Source of the DNA: Meconema thalassinum
Lineage: Eukaryota; Arthropoda; Insecta; Orthoptera; Tettigoniidae
Assembly (NCBI GenBank): GCA_946902985.2
Contig: OX336399.1
Location: forward strand, 165,522,911 to 165,586,910
DNA: 64,000 nt
Direction of reading: 5' to 3'
The stretch's first letter is position 1. Each line of letters begins with the position of its first letter. Below, in pieces: positions 20,780 through 31,203 of this stretch. Position numbers and translations under genes: made by a program. The notes under the pieces were generated by a model, which did not search any database, had not been told where the DNA came from, and was given only the letters and a program-made list of their open reading frames with translations.

Positions 20780-23700
20780 TGTACCCAACTGTCATCATGT
20801 GGAACATGTGTTCGTATCCCAGCTAACTCACGGTCTTTCGAGGTATGGGACGTTCCTGCCCACCATACGACCACATGCTCAGGATTTGAGTCTACCAGGT
20901 AACTACTCTACATGAAATACACAACATATTCCTAAAATAAAACATTTACTGGTATAAAATCATGGCTATACAACAAATACAAATAAAGGATAAATTATAT
21001 TTAACTCCCACAATTAAAAATAGGGTTATTTTGTGAGTTTCCTTCTTAAAATAGTGCTACAGTGCACCCAAATCTGTTTCTAGCATCCTATCATTGATAC
21101 TTTCAGACTTCTATGGGTCTCCATAGTGTTCATCATGTGACACAATTTTATATAACTGGATTATCACAACATAAAAATCACATATCACATCTAAATGACA
21201 TTAAATACTGAAACAATAAAACATTACTCCGTTTCTTATGGCATTTACTTTGATTAGTATAAATTCATTATTTTATGTCTTAATTAACAAATATTTGTTG
21301 TGTCGTGTGAATCTTCCTTCTTTCCATCAATATGAAACGCTTAAAAAAAAGTGGTACATCTCCCTTCCGAAATAAACATGGATAGGATTGTTTATGGTTT
21401 CACCATACAACGATTTTCTGGGTCTTGTCGGAATTATTATCGTTACAAACGTCTTAGATATCACATACCCGTCTGCATAAATTAGCGTGAACTGGCAAAA
21501 ATGCATTCTAAAAAGATGCCTAACACTTTATTTGGTTCAGTGTTCCTCTTCAGAGAATAACTGGGCCAAATATTATCCGATTTCTTTGATTCAACAATGT
21601 ATGTGTGTTGGAACACATCATTTAATTCAATTGGCATCATCATAACACTCATATCTTAATTGCATATTGAAATATCGAGATTCTTCAGTGTCCCACTATG
21701 ACCATAATTTAAAGGACTGGCGGACCGATGTCCCCTCTTCCTAGCAGGCAATAAAATTAGTTCCGGCCATGGCACAAGATGGCTGCTCGTCTCAGTGGGC
21801 CAACCCACTTGCCTCATCTGCTGGCAAGGTCAGGTTTGTTTACAAATGCAGTACAGCAGAGATATGCTAGGTGTGGTTCCTAAGTAATTGAGTCATTTAA
21901 TTATTTAACACCTATAATTAGTGCATTGGGCTCAACTCGGCTCCTTATTAACATTCATGGCTGGGGATGGATCCTGTGATAGTCTTGCTGTTCTATGGTG
22001 ATTACTAGTGGCTTTTGGACGCGCATCAAAATGAGAATACTAGATTCCCACCGGCAGCTGTCACAATTATAACATAAGGAAATCTGCGTTTCCTAAACGA
22101 CGAATATGATCCTTACCTCTCAGGGTAGATCATTTATACACATGCTCACGGAGTCTAGACGGACGTTATTCGTGGCCATAATTCATGCAAGCGATGGATA
22201 CAGACAGGCTCTGTCCAATTCGCTGCGAATAATAAAGTATGCTCAACAGCGATACTAACTCGTAGATTAGCCAACTTCTCACCTAACGCGCAAGCTATAT
22301 TAGTTTGGTCCCCGCAATATATTTACGTAAATCACTGGATTCTACGTTACTCTGCACGCTTACATGCTGCTCAAACAATACTTCACATAGATGACTCAAT
22401 TATTAAGACACCCGCGTTCTCTCTGTAATCACACTTAAGCCAAAGCTTTAAATAGCTCCTAACAACAAGATATAAATTTACTGGCTTACTTTACTTTAAT
22501 GGTCCTCAAATATAATCCTAAGGATTGACCATATCAAATATTCATTCAACATTTCATTGACACTGAAAATCTCTCGTATCTCGCTATATTCCACGTTACT
22601 TTCTTACTGTTTACCAAAATACAGTATCTTATATTAGACATGACACACTTTGAACATTATTTAGGCCCAAAAATGCCTATTACTTTACTGTTGCCGACCA
22701 CAGATTATTATTATTATTATTATTATTATTCATTTAACGTTACCGTTACATCCATCACTATTTTCGGCCTAAATGGCCCTAAACAAATCACCTTCCAAGC
22801 CATATTTTATTCAAGACGAGTGGTGAAAACTCGTTCAATAAGTGACTGTGACATCTTAGTCTCAAAGTGATGCATCGTTGTATGGTGAACTATTTCGTTA
22901 GAATAACATTGTAAATTGGTACTCACTTTTTATTTTTCGCTGGATGGTACCAGCACCTCAGCTTCAGGCCTACCATGACGCTTGATTTAAGCCATCATGT
23001 TATATTTTACACAACACTTAATTTCCCACATTTCCCACATGATAAACATACTCTTATCAGTGGCCTCTTTCACTTTTACACAATGCATATTAATCACTAT
23101 ACACATGAACACTTTTTAAATCACTATTACACAATTTATGTACACTTATTCACTATTTCACAGGTTGACCGTAAATCGGACTCCTCTTACGCCTGATCTC
23201 AGAGATGCGATGCAATTACGCCAACCGCTGGTCTCCGTGAAAATCTAACAGCGTTTACGGACGTTCGATCCTCGTCACCTGCAATATCGTTCAGCTTACT
23301 GTTAAGATTAAGTGGCGATGCTTCCCAAGCTCCCATCATTGTAGTGATCCTGATGAAAATGTCATATACAACTCTGACAATACCTCCTGGTATATGTAAT
23401 GTTCAGAAACATTATAAGTTGCTCTTTCGCTGTAGCGAATTTATATTTGCGTCATATAATAGATAAATATCTGTATTAAATTAACTTCGACGCACTTCAT
23501 GATTAAACTTATGAAGCTGTATGACTTGCTTCTATTGTTCTTCACTGGCTGAGCGTCAATACTTTAACATTTCGCGCGCTTACTGGCAGCGTATTAGTTA
23601 CGTGTATACTTGAGAACAGACTGAAGACAACACTCGACAACTCTGGCTTGGTCTGCCTCACTCCTCCTTATAAAGGTTTCTCGTAAAAACTAGTCCACCG

Positions 23701-24485
23701 GACACACTGGTGCGACTCCTTCCTTGAAATAATACGTTTTCAGCCGAACTGACATATACACCTTGTTTATTTAGGTGTGGAGGTTTCATAAACATTCGCG
23801 TGCCGGCGATCGCTTCGGCCAATTAATTACAATTAATTGCCTTATTCCAACGCGTCAGGACGCCACCATGGTGATTCCCCCCTGGCTAGTCACCAAATCA
23901 CTCCTCTCGAGCGTAGGCTCGGTGGTAACGCGTTCATTTAGAGATATAGGCTTTAATTTAGGTGTAAAATCATTCCTAAATTATCTCTCCTAAAATATAT
24001 TCACCTGGGTGTACATTTCACTCCATTTCAATGCTCCACTTGGCGGTAATTAATTAATTTCCGTGGTCTGTCATCCCTACCCTAGGTTCCATCGTTGTCA
24101 AGCGGTGAATACCCGAGTCATTAATTTTGAGCTGTCTCCTCGCTCCAGACGAAAGTAGGTCCCTTGGCGTCTACGATCTCCACCCATTTTCCAACTGCAA
24201 TTAGTAAAACGTCAAACTGGCCTCCTCTCGTTCTTGTATGCTTCGAAAACGTATATTTGCTTGCATTTGCTTACAATTCTTTACCTTAAAACTGCTATGA
24301 TATTCACATACAGGCCGTGAAATCATGCTACATTATTATATGTCATTATTTAACACATTGCTCTTCGGGTTCCCTAAAACTGTTCCCCCTCAGATCAATG
24401 GTTCGATTCTAGTTAGAATCATGTGCCTGGTCTTCTCAGATAGGACCTGAGTTCGATGCCAATCTGCCGTGACCAATTGGGCACA
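20780..24485 (-). repeat. 3' LTR of the gypsy-type element
   Basis: 3706 bp, without the SINE present in the partner LTR. TG...CA ends in both orientations. It contains a (TAT)n run near 22708-22730 and a TATAAGG-type box on the minus strand near 23670. No conserved coding frame runs in the sense direction; short antisense frames shared by both LTRs (for example 22975-23196) look fortuitous. Confidence 0.95.
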
Positions 24486-24495
24486 TCTTTCCCTT
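24486..24495 (-). promoter_or_regulatory. Polypurine tract (plus-strand primer)
   Basis: Directly next to the 3' LTR the minus strand reads AAGGGAAAGA then TGTGCCCAA. This is the expected purine run primed by RNase H at the LTR boundary. Confidence 0.85.
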
Positions 24496-24567
24496 GCTAA
24501 GCTCGGAAAATTCATTTCACATGTGAATTTTTCGGGCCTTTCAAATGGCATTGACTCCATGCAGTAT

Positions 24568-24849
24568 TTACTTTAAGCGGTCAGTGCTCTCGGCAATGAG
24601 CTGTCTCGTTCCCCCATTCCACTCTGTCTGCCGTCGCATACTCTTGTTCTGCCTTCTCAGTTGTTCATTCATATCCTCTATTTCTGTAGCGGCCTCCCTC
24701 AACTGGTCGTAAAGTTCCTTCAGTTGACAGCTGCATTCTCCCCTCGTGTCCCTTGGGTCTGCGAGCTGCGAGCCTCGCTCTGTTACTTCTTGGGTCTGCA
24801 AGATTTTCTCAAGAATCTTTGCGTGCATACGTAATGACACCCCGTCCAC
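24568..24849 (-). CDS. Small coiled-coil frame directly after the pol stop
   Basis: The pol frame ends in TAA (24850-24852) and continues in the same phase without a break for 93 codons to 24568. The first ATG is six codons in (SLRMHAKILE), giving about 87 residues. The sequence is strongly helical and charged: QLKELYDQLREAATEIEDMN then EQLRRQNKSMRRQ, with heptad-like leucines. It could be made as a separate protein, by readthrough of the pol stop, or be a vestige of a longer pol. It has no transmembrane segment, so it is not an envelope gene. I do not recognise a family. Confidence 0.5.
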   Translation of the reverse strand: MDGVSLRMHAKILEKILQTQEVTERGSQLADPRDTRGECSCQLKELYDQLREAATEIEDMNEQLRRQNKSMRRQTEWNGGTRQLIAESTDRLK

Positions 24850-27800
24850 TTAGGTGTGCATTGCTTGCTCTTCCCTCGTATCATAATCCTCTGGTGGACT
24901 ATATAACTTCAAATTAGCTGCATTTACAACAACTTCTCTACCTGTTGCTTCGTCTCTGATCCGGTATGCATTATTTTGCAAGTCCCTTATAATCAGGTAG
25001 GGTCCGTGATAGGCATGCTGAAATTTTTTATATTTCCTGCTCTCTGGATCTGACCTAGCGGTTTTTTTCAATAAGACGTACTCCCCCACGAGTAATGGTC
25101 TATGGTAGCGTTTCCTCCTGTTTCTCCGCTGCCGTCTGTCTGCTTGTTTCTTGAGATACTCGAATGTTCTCTGGATCCTCAACTCACGTCCAGGCTGTGC
25201 ATCGATGGGTGTCCGAATGACATTATTCCATGGTCTCTCTGGTCTTCTATCAAGATGTAGGCTCACTGGCACCTCTCCTGTCGCTTCGTGCACGGTATTG
25301 TTGATACAATATTCAATAATCTCAAGTACATCGATCCATTTCCAATTCTCAGTAGAGCAGTATATCTTCATGTACTTTTGCAGTTCCCTCATTACTCTTT
25401 CGTCGGAATTCGACTCCGGGTGTCGAACTGTGGACAAAATCTGCCTTATACCCAGATTTTCCAACTCCCTGCGAAATTCTACGCTGGTAAAACAGCTCCC
25501 ATGATCAGATAATTTGTTCTCCGGCTGCCCTAATATAGGAATGATTCTTTCCTTCAGCCTCTTAAGTACCTGTTTTGTACTGGTTTTCTGAATTGGACAC
25601 AGGACTACCATTTTCGAAAACACGTCTAGTGCAACTAGAATGTGTCTATTTACTCTTCTAGCTCTAGGAAGCGGCCCAAAGTTGTCCAGTGCCAGAAGCT
25701 GACATGGCTTCTCTGGTAAGAGTGGTATAGGTTTTTGCCTCATTAAATACGATTTAGGCTTTACTCGTTGGCACATATCACATGTCCTGATTGTATTCTT
25801 GACTGTATCTCGAAGTTTTGGCCAAATAAATGCTTCTTTAAGCAGGGCAACAGACTTATCTACGCCGGGGTGACCAAAAGCTCGGTGTGCTAACCATACT
25901 AGCCTCCTCTGCAGTGCTGGTGGTACAACGATCCTGGGTCGAGTGTGGTCTGAGTCGCTCCAATTATGTAACATCTGGTTAAACCATAGATACTCCGTTG
26001 ATAGTGCTTCGGCTTCCACATACATCGGGGTTCCTCTATCCAGCTTTCCCTCGAAGTAATTAATCATCAACCGTATCCAGGGATCTTCACGTTGAAAAAC
26101 GGTGATGTTCCTCAGATCATCTAAGGTCTTTTGGTCTCTATTTTCTATCTCGATAGCTAGAACTTCTTCTTCATCAGCTGTCGGGTATCTGCTTAGCAAG
26201 TCAGGTATAATATTGTCCTTCCCCGGGCAATACTCGATTTCCACTTGAAATTGCTGTATGTACAGGGACCATCTCGTCAGTCTTTGACTCGACAAGTCAG
26301 TTTTCAACAGGAACGTTAGGGCTTTATGGTCTGTTCTTAATATAATTCTAAAGCCATAAACTAGCTTTCGCCAATACTGTAAGGCATACAATATCGCGAG
26401 TAATTCGATCTCCGTGACCGTATAATTCTTTTCATTAGGTTTCAACCTTCTACTTATGAATGCAATGTAAGTTTTCTCCTCTGGCCTGTCCACATTTTCC
26501 TGATATAACATTGCTCCAATACCTATGAATGATGCGTCAGTCTGGATAATAAATTTCTGAGTGTAGTCAGGATATCCCAATTTTACATAATCTAACAGCA
26601 TCTGTTTAGATTTTACGAAGGCTTCCTCGCATTTTTCCGTCCAGCGCCCTCTTCCTCCTTTCTTAAGTAAGTCTTGGAGTGGTGCTACGGTCTCGGTATA
26701 CTTTGGGCAATGGTTTGAAAAGAATCCAATAACGCCTAGATATTGCCTGACGTTCTTTACCTTCGTTGGTCTCGGGAAATGTTTAATAACTTCCAATTTT
26801 CCCGGATTAGGTCTGACTCCTTGTGCATCTATTACGTGGCCTAGAAATTTAACTTCTCTCTGACCAAAGTTAGATTTCTTTATATTGACCTTAAAGTTAG
26901 CTTGACTTAGGTCATACAACAACTTGCGTAGATCTCTGACGTGTTCTTTGACTGTTTCAGATGTCAGTAGTATATCATCTACGTAGCATATGGTTGTTGC
27001 TTTTACTTCTTCAGACAGGTTCCGATCTAGCGCTCGTATCAACGCTGAACCTGCTGTTTTCAATCCAAATGGGAGACGCACGTAAGAATACGTGTGCTGG
27101 TCAAATAAAAACCCAGTTAATAAGCTTGTTTTCTCCTCCAGAGCAAGATGGTGAAAACTTGCCGTCAGGTCAAGATTTGAGAACACAGTCTTTCCTTTGA
27201 ACCTCCTGAGTACCTCCTTAATGGGCGGCACTTTATCAAATTCCGGTATGACCTTGGAATTCAAATTTCGTAGGTCCAGGCATATGCTCACACTTCCGTC
27301 CTGTTTAGGTACAACTACCAGTGGGCTGACATAAGGTGTGGCTGTCTTCACAATGACGCCTGCCTCTAGCATTTCCTGTATTGCTTCTTTGACCTTTAAA
27401 TAATGTTTCTCGGCTACAGGATACGGCTTTTGTTTGAATGGTGTCCAATCGCTGACTTGGAACGCATATTGGAAATTCTTGATCCGGCCAGGTCTCGAAT
27501 CGAAGACTCCTTTATACTCAAATAGCAGTTCCCTTAGCATTTGCTTATGTTCTGGACCAAATTTAGCTTCCTCAATCTTCTCTTCCAGGCATTCTTCAAA
27601 ATTTGGTTCGAGGTCCTTTTCAATGTCTGCGGCCAGTGTTGCCAACTCTTCCTCAATGTCTTCTGTTGTCGACACTGCATCCCCAGTGATATCTCCGTAT
27701 GTATGCCATACGTACTCTTCTGGTCTCGTTTCATTGTGCTTTAATGAGAGTTCTAACTCTTCCTTTCCCTCACTTGCGCGAAACATAACAATGTCTTGCG

Positions 27801-28932
27801 AGAGATCTGTAATAACTTTATATTCTCTTATGAAATCCATGCCAACAATGAGGTTAAACGGCAGCTTATTCACAAGTAGGAAGCTCTGTGAGAATGTAGA
27901 GTTCCCTATCTGCAAATCTAAAAATACTTGGTATTTGCATATCATAACTTTATCTGGTATCACACCTTTTATTTTCACGCTTGAAATAGGTATTTTCAAT
28001 ACGTGGATTTTACTTTGGATTTCATTATATAATGCCTGGGTTATCAAGCACACTGTTGAACCTGTATCTATGAGACTTCTTATCTTCATGCCTGCAATGT
28101 TTACAATAATAATGGGTAGTTCCCTTCTCACATTGACCGTCCCTTCATCTAGGTCTTCGATAAGCTCCTCAGGTTTGGCAATCCAGTTAACTACATTCAC
28201 TGTATTCCATCCTGAACTTATCTCTCTTTGGTCATTTAATTTTGGTGTTTTTTTTTCAATTGCTCCATTCTCTGTGGAGTTCTTCTGTCTGTCTTCATAC
28301 TGCTGAAGTTCCAGACTCTTGGCACCGTCATCATTTTTATAGATGTCGGGTGACCTTCTATTCCTAATCGCTTCATCCCAATGAACTCGCGATTGTCTCT
28401 GGTCATCTTCGCGCTCTTCCATGCATCTTAAAGATGCGTGATAGCGTTCTTCTGCCTCTTCATCGAACCCGCGACTCTGTTCCTGGGATCTCCATCCTTG
28501 GTTGTTCCCATTTCGGCCGTAATTCCTTCTGTTATCAGGCTGCTGGTCTCTGGTACCGCGCTGATTCCAGTTTTTCCTTCCTCGGTTTCCACGGTTCGAT
28601 CCTCCTCGATATGCTGGCCTCCAATTTTGGTTTTCCCGTCCTTCACGTTGCCAGTCTGATTTTTCCGTTTCGGTGCTCGTAGATTTGCTTTTTGTCTGCA
28701 CCTTAGTCGGTTCAGTCGGTGTAGTCGTCATGTTGACTTGTTCCACGTTCCGACTTTGCCTTGTGTGCTGCACTGTGGTTAGATCGAGTTGTCTCAGCAC
28801 CTCCATATCGATCGCAGTTTTGGTGTTCGCTGAGATTAATAGACGTTGTACTTCATACGGTAGCTGCTTGGCTATCGCTATGCACAAATCTGACTCTCTA
28901 ATCCCTTCATCAAGTTCGCGGAAACGGCACAA
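24850..28932 (-). CDS. pol: Pol polyprotein (protease, RT, RNase H, integrase) with Gag C-terminus
   Basis: About 1360 residues. Positions from the first in-frame TTG: capsid C-terminal helices (RFRELDEG...PYEVQRLL, 3-32), a basic Gly/Arg/Asn-rich nucleocapsid-like stretch without CCHC knuckle (105-155), protease IDTGS (about 288-292) and reverse transcriptase with FSNLDL (583) and YVDD (650). RNase H follows with TDAS (798). The integrase has the finger H1016-H1021-C1051-C1054 and D1083, D1143 and E1178. A chromodomain is not evident; the C-terminus ends YHGPYLIIRDLQNNAYRIRD and more. All catalytic residues seen are intact. No ATG opens the frame before the capsid segment. It overlaps gag by about 100 bases in the +1 phase, so expression most likely depends on ribosomal frameshifting from gag. 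Confidence 0.95.
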   Translation of the reverse strand: MCRFRELDEGIRESDLCIAIAKQLPYEVQRLLISANTKTAIDMEVLRQLDLTTVQHTRQSRNVEQVNMTTTPTEPTKVQTKSKSTSTETEKSDWQREGRENQNWRPAYRGGSNRGNRGRKNWNQRGTRDQQPDNRRNYGRNGNNQGWRSQEQSRGFDEEAEERYHASLRCMEEREDDQRQSRVHWDEAIRNRRSPDIYKNDDGAKSLELQQYEDRQKNSTENGAIEKKTPKLNDQREISSGWNTVNVVNWIAKPEELIEDLDEGTVNVRRELPIIIVNIAGMKIRSLIDTGSTVCLITQALYNEIQSKIHVLKIPISSVKIKGVIPDKVMICKYQVFLDLQIGNSTFSQSFLLVNKLPFNLIVGMDFIREYKVITDLSQDIVMFRASEGKEELELSLKHNETRPEEYVWHTYGDITGDAVSTTEDIEEELATLAADIEKDLEPNFEECLEEKIEEAKFGPEHKQMLRELLFEYKGVFDSRPGRIKNFQYAFQVSDWTPFKQKPYPVAEKHYLKVKEAIQEMLEAGVIVKTATPYVSPLVVVPKQDGSVSICLDLRNLNSKVIPEFDKVPPIKEVLRRFKGKTVFSNLDLTASFHHLALEEKTSLLTGFLFDQHTYSYVRLPFGLKTAGSALIRALDRNLSEEVKATTICYVDDILLTSETVKEHVRDLRKLLYDLSQANFKVNIKKSNFGQREVKFLGHVIDAQGVRPNPGKLEVIKHFPRPTKVKNVRQYLGVIGFFSNHCPKYTETVAPLQDLLKKGGRGRWTEKCEEAFVKSKQMLLDYVKLGYPDYTQKFIIQTDASFIGIGAMLYQENVDRPEEKTYIAFISRRLKPNEKNYTVTEIELLAILYALQYWRKLVYGFRIILRTDHKALTFLLKTDLSSQRLTRWSLYIQQFQVEIEYCPGKDNIIPDLLSRYPTADEEEVLAIEIENRDQKTLDDLRNITVFQREDPWIRLMINYFEGKLDRGTPMYVEAEALSTEYLWFNQMLHNWSDSDHTRPRIVVPPALQRRLVWLAHRAFGHPGVDKSVALLKEAFIWPKLRDTVKNTIRTCDMCQRVKPKSYLMRQKPIPLLPEKPCQLLALDNFGPLPRARRVNRHILVALDVFSKMVVLCPIQKTSTKQVLKRLKERIIPILGQPENKLSDHGSCFTSVEFRRELENLGIRQILSTVRHPESNSDERVMRELQKYMKIYCSTENWKWIDVLEIIEYCINNTVHEATGEVPVSLHLDRRPERPWNNVIRTPIDAQPGRELRIQRTFEYLKKQADRRQRRNRRKRYHRPLLVGEYVLLKKTARSDPESRKYKKFQHAYHGPYLIIRDLQNNAYRIRDEATGREVVVNAANLKLYSPPEDYDTREEQAMHT

Positions 28933-30523
28933 AGAATTCTCCGTACTTCGTCGGATTACTAGTACTATAACGCCTGGAATACAAGTCCAATCTGAGGTTC
29001 TGTTGTATACTTGCGTTCCAGTATCTGCTTAAAAATGCCTGGCGAAATTCGTCAACGGTGTCGAGCGTGTACCGAAAACTCCTAAACCATAAGGCACACT
29101 CGCCCTCAGTTAATTTTTCAATCGCTCTCAACCTTCGCTCTGGCGGTACCTTCGCGTCATTCAAGTACTCGGAAACTTCTTTAATCCAGTACTTGGGTGT
29201 CATGTTAGAATTACTCCCAGAATATTTCTTTGGTTTTTCATCACTAGCCCTTACAACAGTGACTATTTGATTTTGAACAGAATTTTCATGCGGTGTTGAA
29301 ATGGCAATTGGCATACCAGGTGTGGTATACGGGCTGTCACTTGGCATGGCTGCATTCTTTGGAGAGGGCTGTATTTCTATCTCTGCCCATTTACTTCTCC
29401 TATTCTCGTCCATACTTCCTTCGCTAGACCTAGGATTCCGCAACATGGATTCCTCCTGTGCGATCATTCTAGTTTCTATTTGGCTGTGCCTATTTTCTGC
29501 CCTTTCCAAACGAGCTAATACCTCTCGTTCTATTTTCTCTAGGCGATCTCGGTTTCTTTCTGCCATAGAAAATACCTTTTCCTTGTCATCCTTAAGGTTT
29601 TCCTTCAGGTGGGTAATTTCCCCCGCTAGACTTTCTCTTACCTCGGCAAGAGTCTTATCGCTGGCTTCAGTCTTCAAGCCTTCTCGAAGTTCTAATTCTT
29701 CTCGTAAGCCTGTAACTTCCTTTTGAATGTGACCCTGCATATGAGATATTTCAGTCCTTATTTTCGTGATTTCTCCCTGGTCCTCATCCTGTCTTTTATG
29801 GATAACTGCTAGGTCGCTCTGAGTTTGTTCCAACTCTTTCTTCACCTTCCCGACCTGCCTCTTCATATTTGACATTATCTCCTTATTCTCTTGATCAGAA
29901 GTTTTTATTTCCTGGATTTCCTTGCATTGGTCAAGGATATTCTGATCCTGTTTTCTTAAGGCTTCGTCTACCGCCTTGGCGTAGCCTGCCATTCGCGTAT
30001 TCCATTTTACGTCGCTATCTTCGAGCCTTTGATCCACGGTCTGAGTGAACGTATTAAATTGCTCTAGTTGACGTTTAGTATTCGCTTCATTCTGACTTTG
30101 AATGTCTTTAAGCTCCATGGACATACTGCTTAAGCTATCGTTAATCTCACGCTGTGACTCTCTGCACGCTTGCAGATTATTCTCTAGTTTTAGCTCAATA
30201 GACTCAAAGCGTTTATCGTTATCAGCTTGCATCTCTGAGACCACGCTAACAATATTAGCTCGATTATTCTCTAATTGAATATTTACTTCACGCTGCACAG
30301 ACTCTTTAACGTCATCCATTTTTCTATTGACCTCTATTAGGTTTGATTCTAATTGAATATTTACTGTAGCCAATATCTGGCTTACCTCATTTTGATTGGC
30401 ATCCAATCTACCCGCTATTTCATCTTTAAATGCTTTAGATTCTTCCTTTCTCTTAGCATTAGTATCATCAAAATGTTCCCTTAACTCAGCGATACACCTG
30501 AGTACGTCCTCAGTTCCAGCCAT
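28910..30523 (-). CDS. gag: Gag protein with long N-terminal coiled coil
   Basis: I place the start at the ATG ending at 30523 (MAGTEDVLRCIAELREHFDD), giving 537 residues. The frame extends 49 codons further up to 30670, but that part is an unlikely hydrophobic and Cys-run segment translated from a microsatellite. Residues 1 to about 370 are almost continuous charged heptads (many E, K, Q, L), predicting a very long coiled coil. The capsid begins near KKYSGSNSNMTPKYWIKEVS and continues through ECALWFRSF and EFRQAFLSRYW. The frame stops at 28910 in the middle of the capsid, whose remaining helices are in pol. No zinc knuckle is present. It acts as the particle shell protein of the retrotransposon. 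Confidence 0.88.
   Translation of the reverse strand: MAGTEDVLRCIAELREHFDDTNAKRKEESKAFKDEIAGRLDANQNEVSQILATVNIQLESNLIEVNRKMDDVKESVQREVNIQLENNRANIVSVVSEMQADNDKRFESIELKLENNLQACRESQREINDSLSSMSMELKDIQSQNEANTKRQLEQFNTFTQTVDQRLEDSDVKWNTRMAGYAKAVDEALRKQDQNILDQCKEIQEIKTSDQENKEIMSNMKRQVGKVKKELEQTQSDLAVIHKRQDEDQGEITKIRTEISHMQGHIQKEVTGLREELELREGLKTEASDKTLAEVRESLAGEITHLKENLKDDKEKVFSMAERNRDRLEKIEREVLARLERAENRHSQIETRMIAQEESMLRNPRSSEGSMDENRRSKWAEIEIQPSPKNAAMPSDSPYTTPGMPIAISTPHENSVQNQIVTVVRASDEKPKKYSGSNSNMTPKYWIKEVSEYLNDAKVPPERRLRAIEKLTEGECALWFRSFRYTLDTVDEFRQAFLSRYWNASIQQNLRLDLYSRRYSTSNPTKYGEFFVPFPRT
28928..28936 (-). promoter_or_regulatory. Candidate +1 frameshift site between gag and pol
   Basis: Gag reads GAA TTC TTT GTG CCG; capsid homology resumes in pol as TGC CGT (Cys-Arg-Phe-Arg-Glu). 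Skipping one G after TTC TTT would join EFF to CRFREL. The upstream limit of the pol frame is a TAA about 100 bases earlier. An accidental one-base insertion in this copy is the alternative. Confidence 0.5.
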
Positions 30524-31185
30524 CCTGTATTTCTTAATTTGAGATTCAGGTAGGCCGCAGCTGAACATGCTGGCGCGTTCTATTGGAAAGAAAAGGATTC
30601 CGATCCCGCGACAACAACAACAACATATTACAAAGTGCCAAAACCACCTATGGAATGGGTATGGACCCACTTACCCGTCTGACAACAGTGTCTGACGTCT
30701 GAGTATCATATAGAAAGACTCACAATCGCTCAAACAGAGTTTGAGGAAAAATACTATTATTATGGTTTTCCCCCATGAAAACCATGCTATTATTATGGGG
30801 TTTTCTGAATCCCATAAGCCATCCACGTCCTGGGCGCCATGATAAATTTAAGTAGGTCTTTTCATGCTTTTTTTCCATGGCCAGTTTGCACAATGCAAAG
30901 ATCGCTCATATTGCACTAACGCAGGCAGTTCCATAATGAATTAATACCGTCCCACGTTGCTTGGGCCATGATAATGAAAATGACGTTGTGTCATAAGTTA
31001 CTGTGACAAGTTACATTTACATTTAAGCATGTTTTATGGAGGATTATCAACATTTATTTGACGAGATGGCTTATTAACAAATGGGACGCGGCCTTTTCCT
31101 AGTATATCCTAATTTCTATGCTGTACTTGCTTCTACCATTAATATCTTGGCCGACTTTTAGTTGTACCAGTGACTCAATCCTAGT
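30524..31185 (-). other. 5' untranslated region of the gypsy-type element
   Basis: About 660 bases between the primer site and the chosen gag start. It includes a short (CAA)n run near 30610-30625 and the inverted pair 'atggttttcccccatgaaaa' and 'ccatgctattattatgggg' near 30760-30802. Packaging signals would be expected here but cannot be identified by eye. Confidence 0.6.
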
Positions 31186-31203
31186 ACAGAGACATATCCC
31201 CCA
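31186..31203 (-). promoter_or_regulatory. Primer binding site
   Basis: Immediately after the 5' LTR the minus strand reads TGGGGGATATGTCTCTGT. It starts TGG, as needed to pair with a tRNA CCA end. I do not identify the tRNA. Confidence 0.75.

Noticed and set aside
22975..23196. Frames present in both LTRs at 22640-22870, 22975-23196, 23775-23993 and equivalents
   Set aside because: They are duplicated only because LTRs are duplicated, run antisense to the element, are short and contain a microsatellite.
25151..28306. Plus-strand frames opposite pol (for example 27434-28306, 290 codons)
   Set aside because: They are antisense shadows of the pol gene with no recognisable domain.
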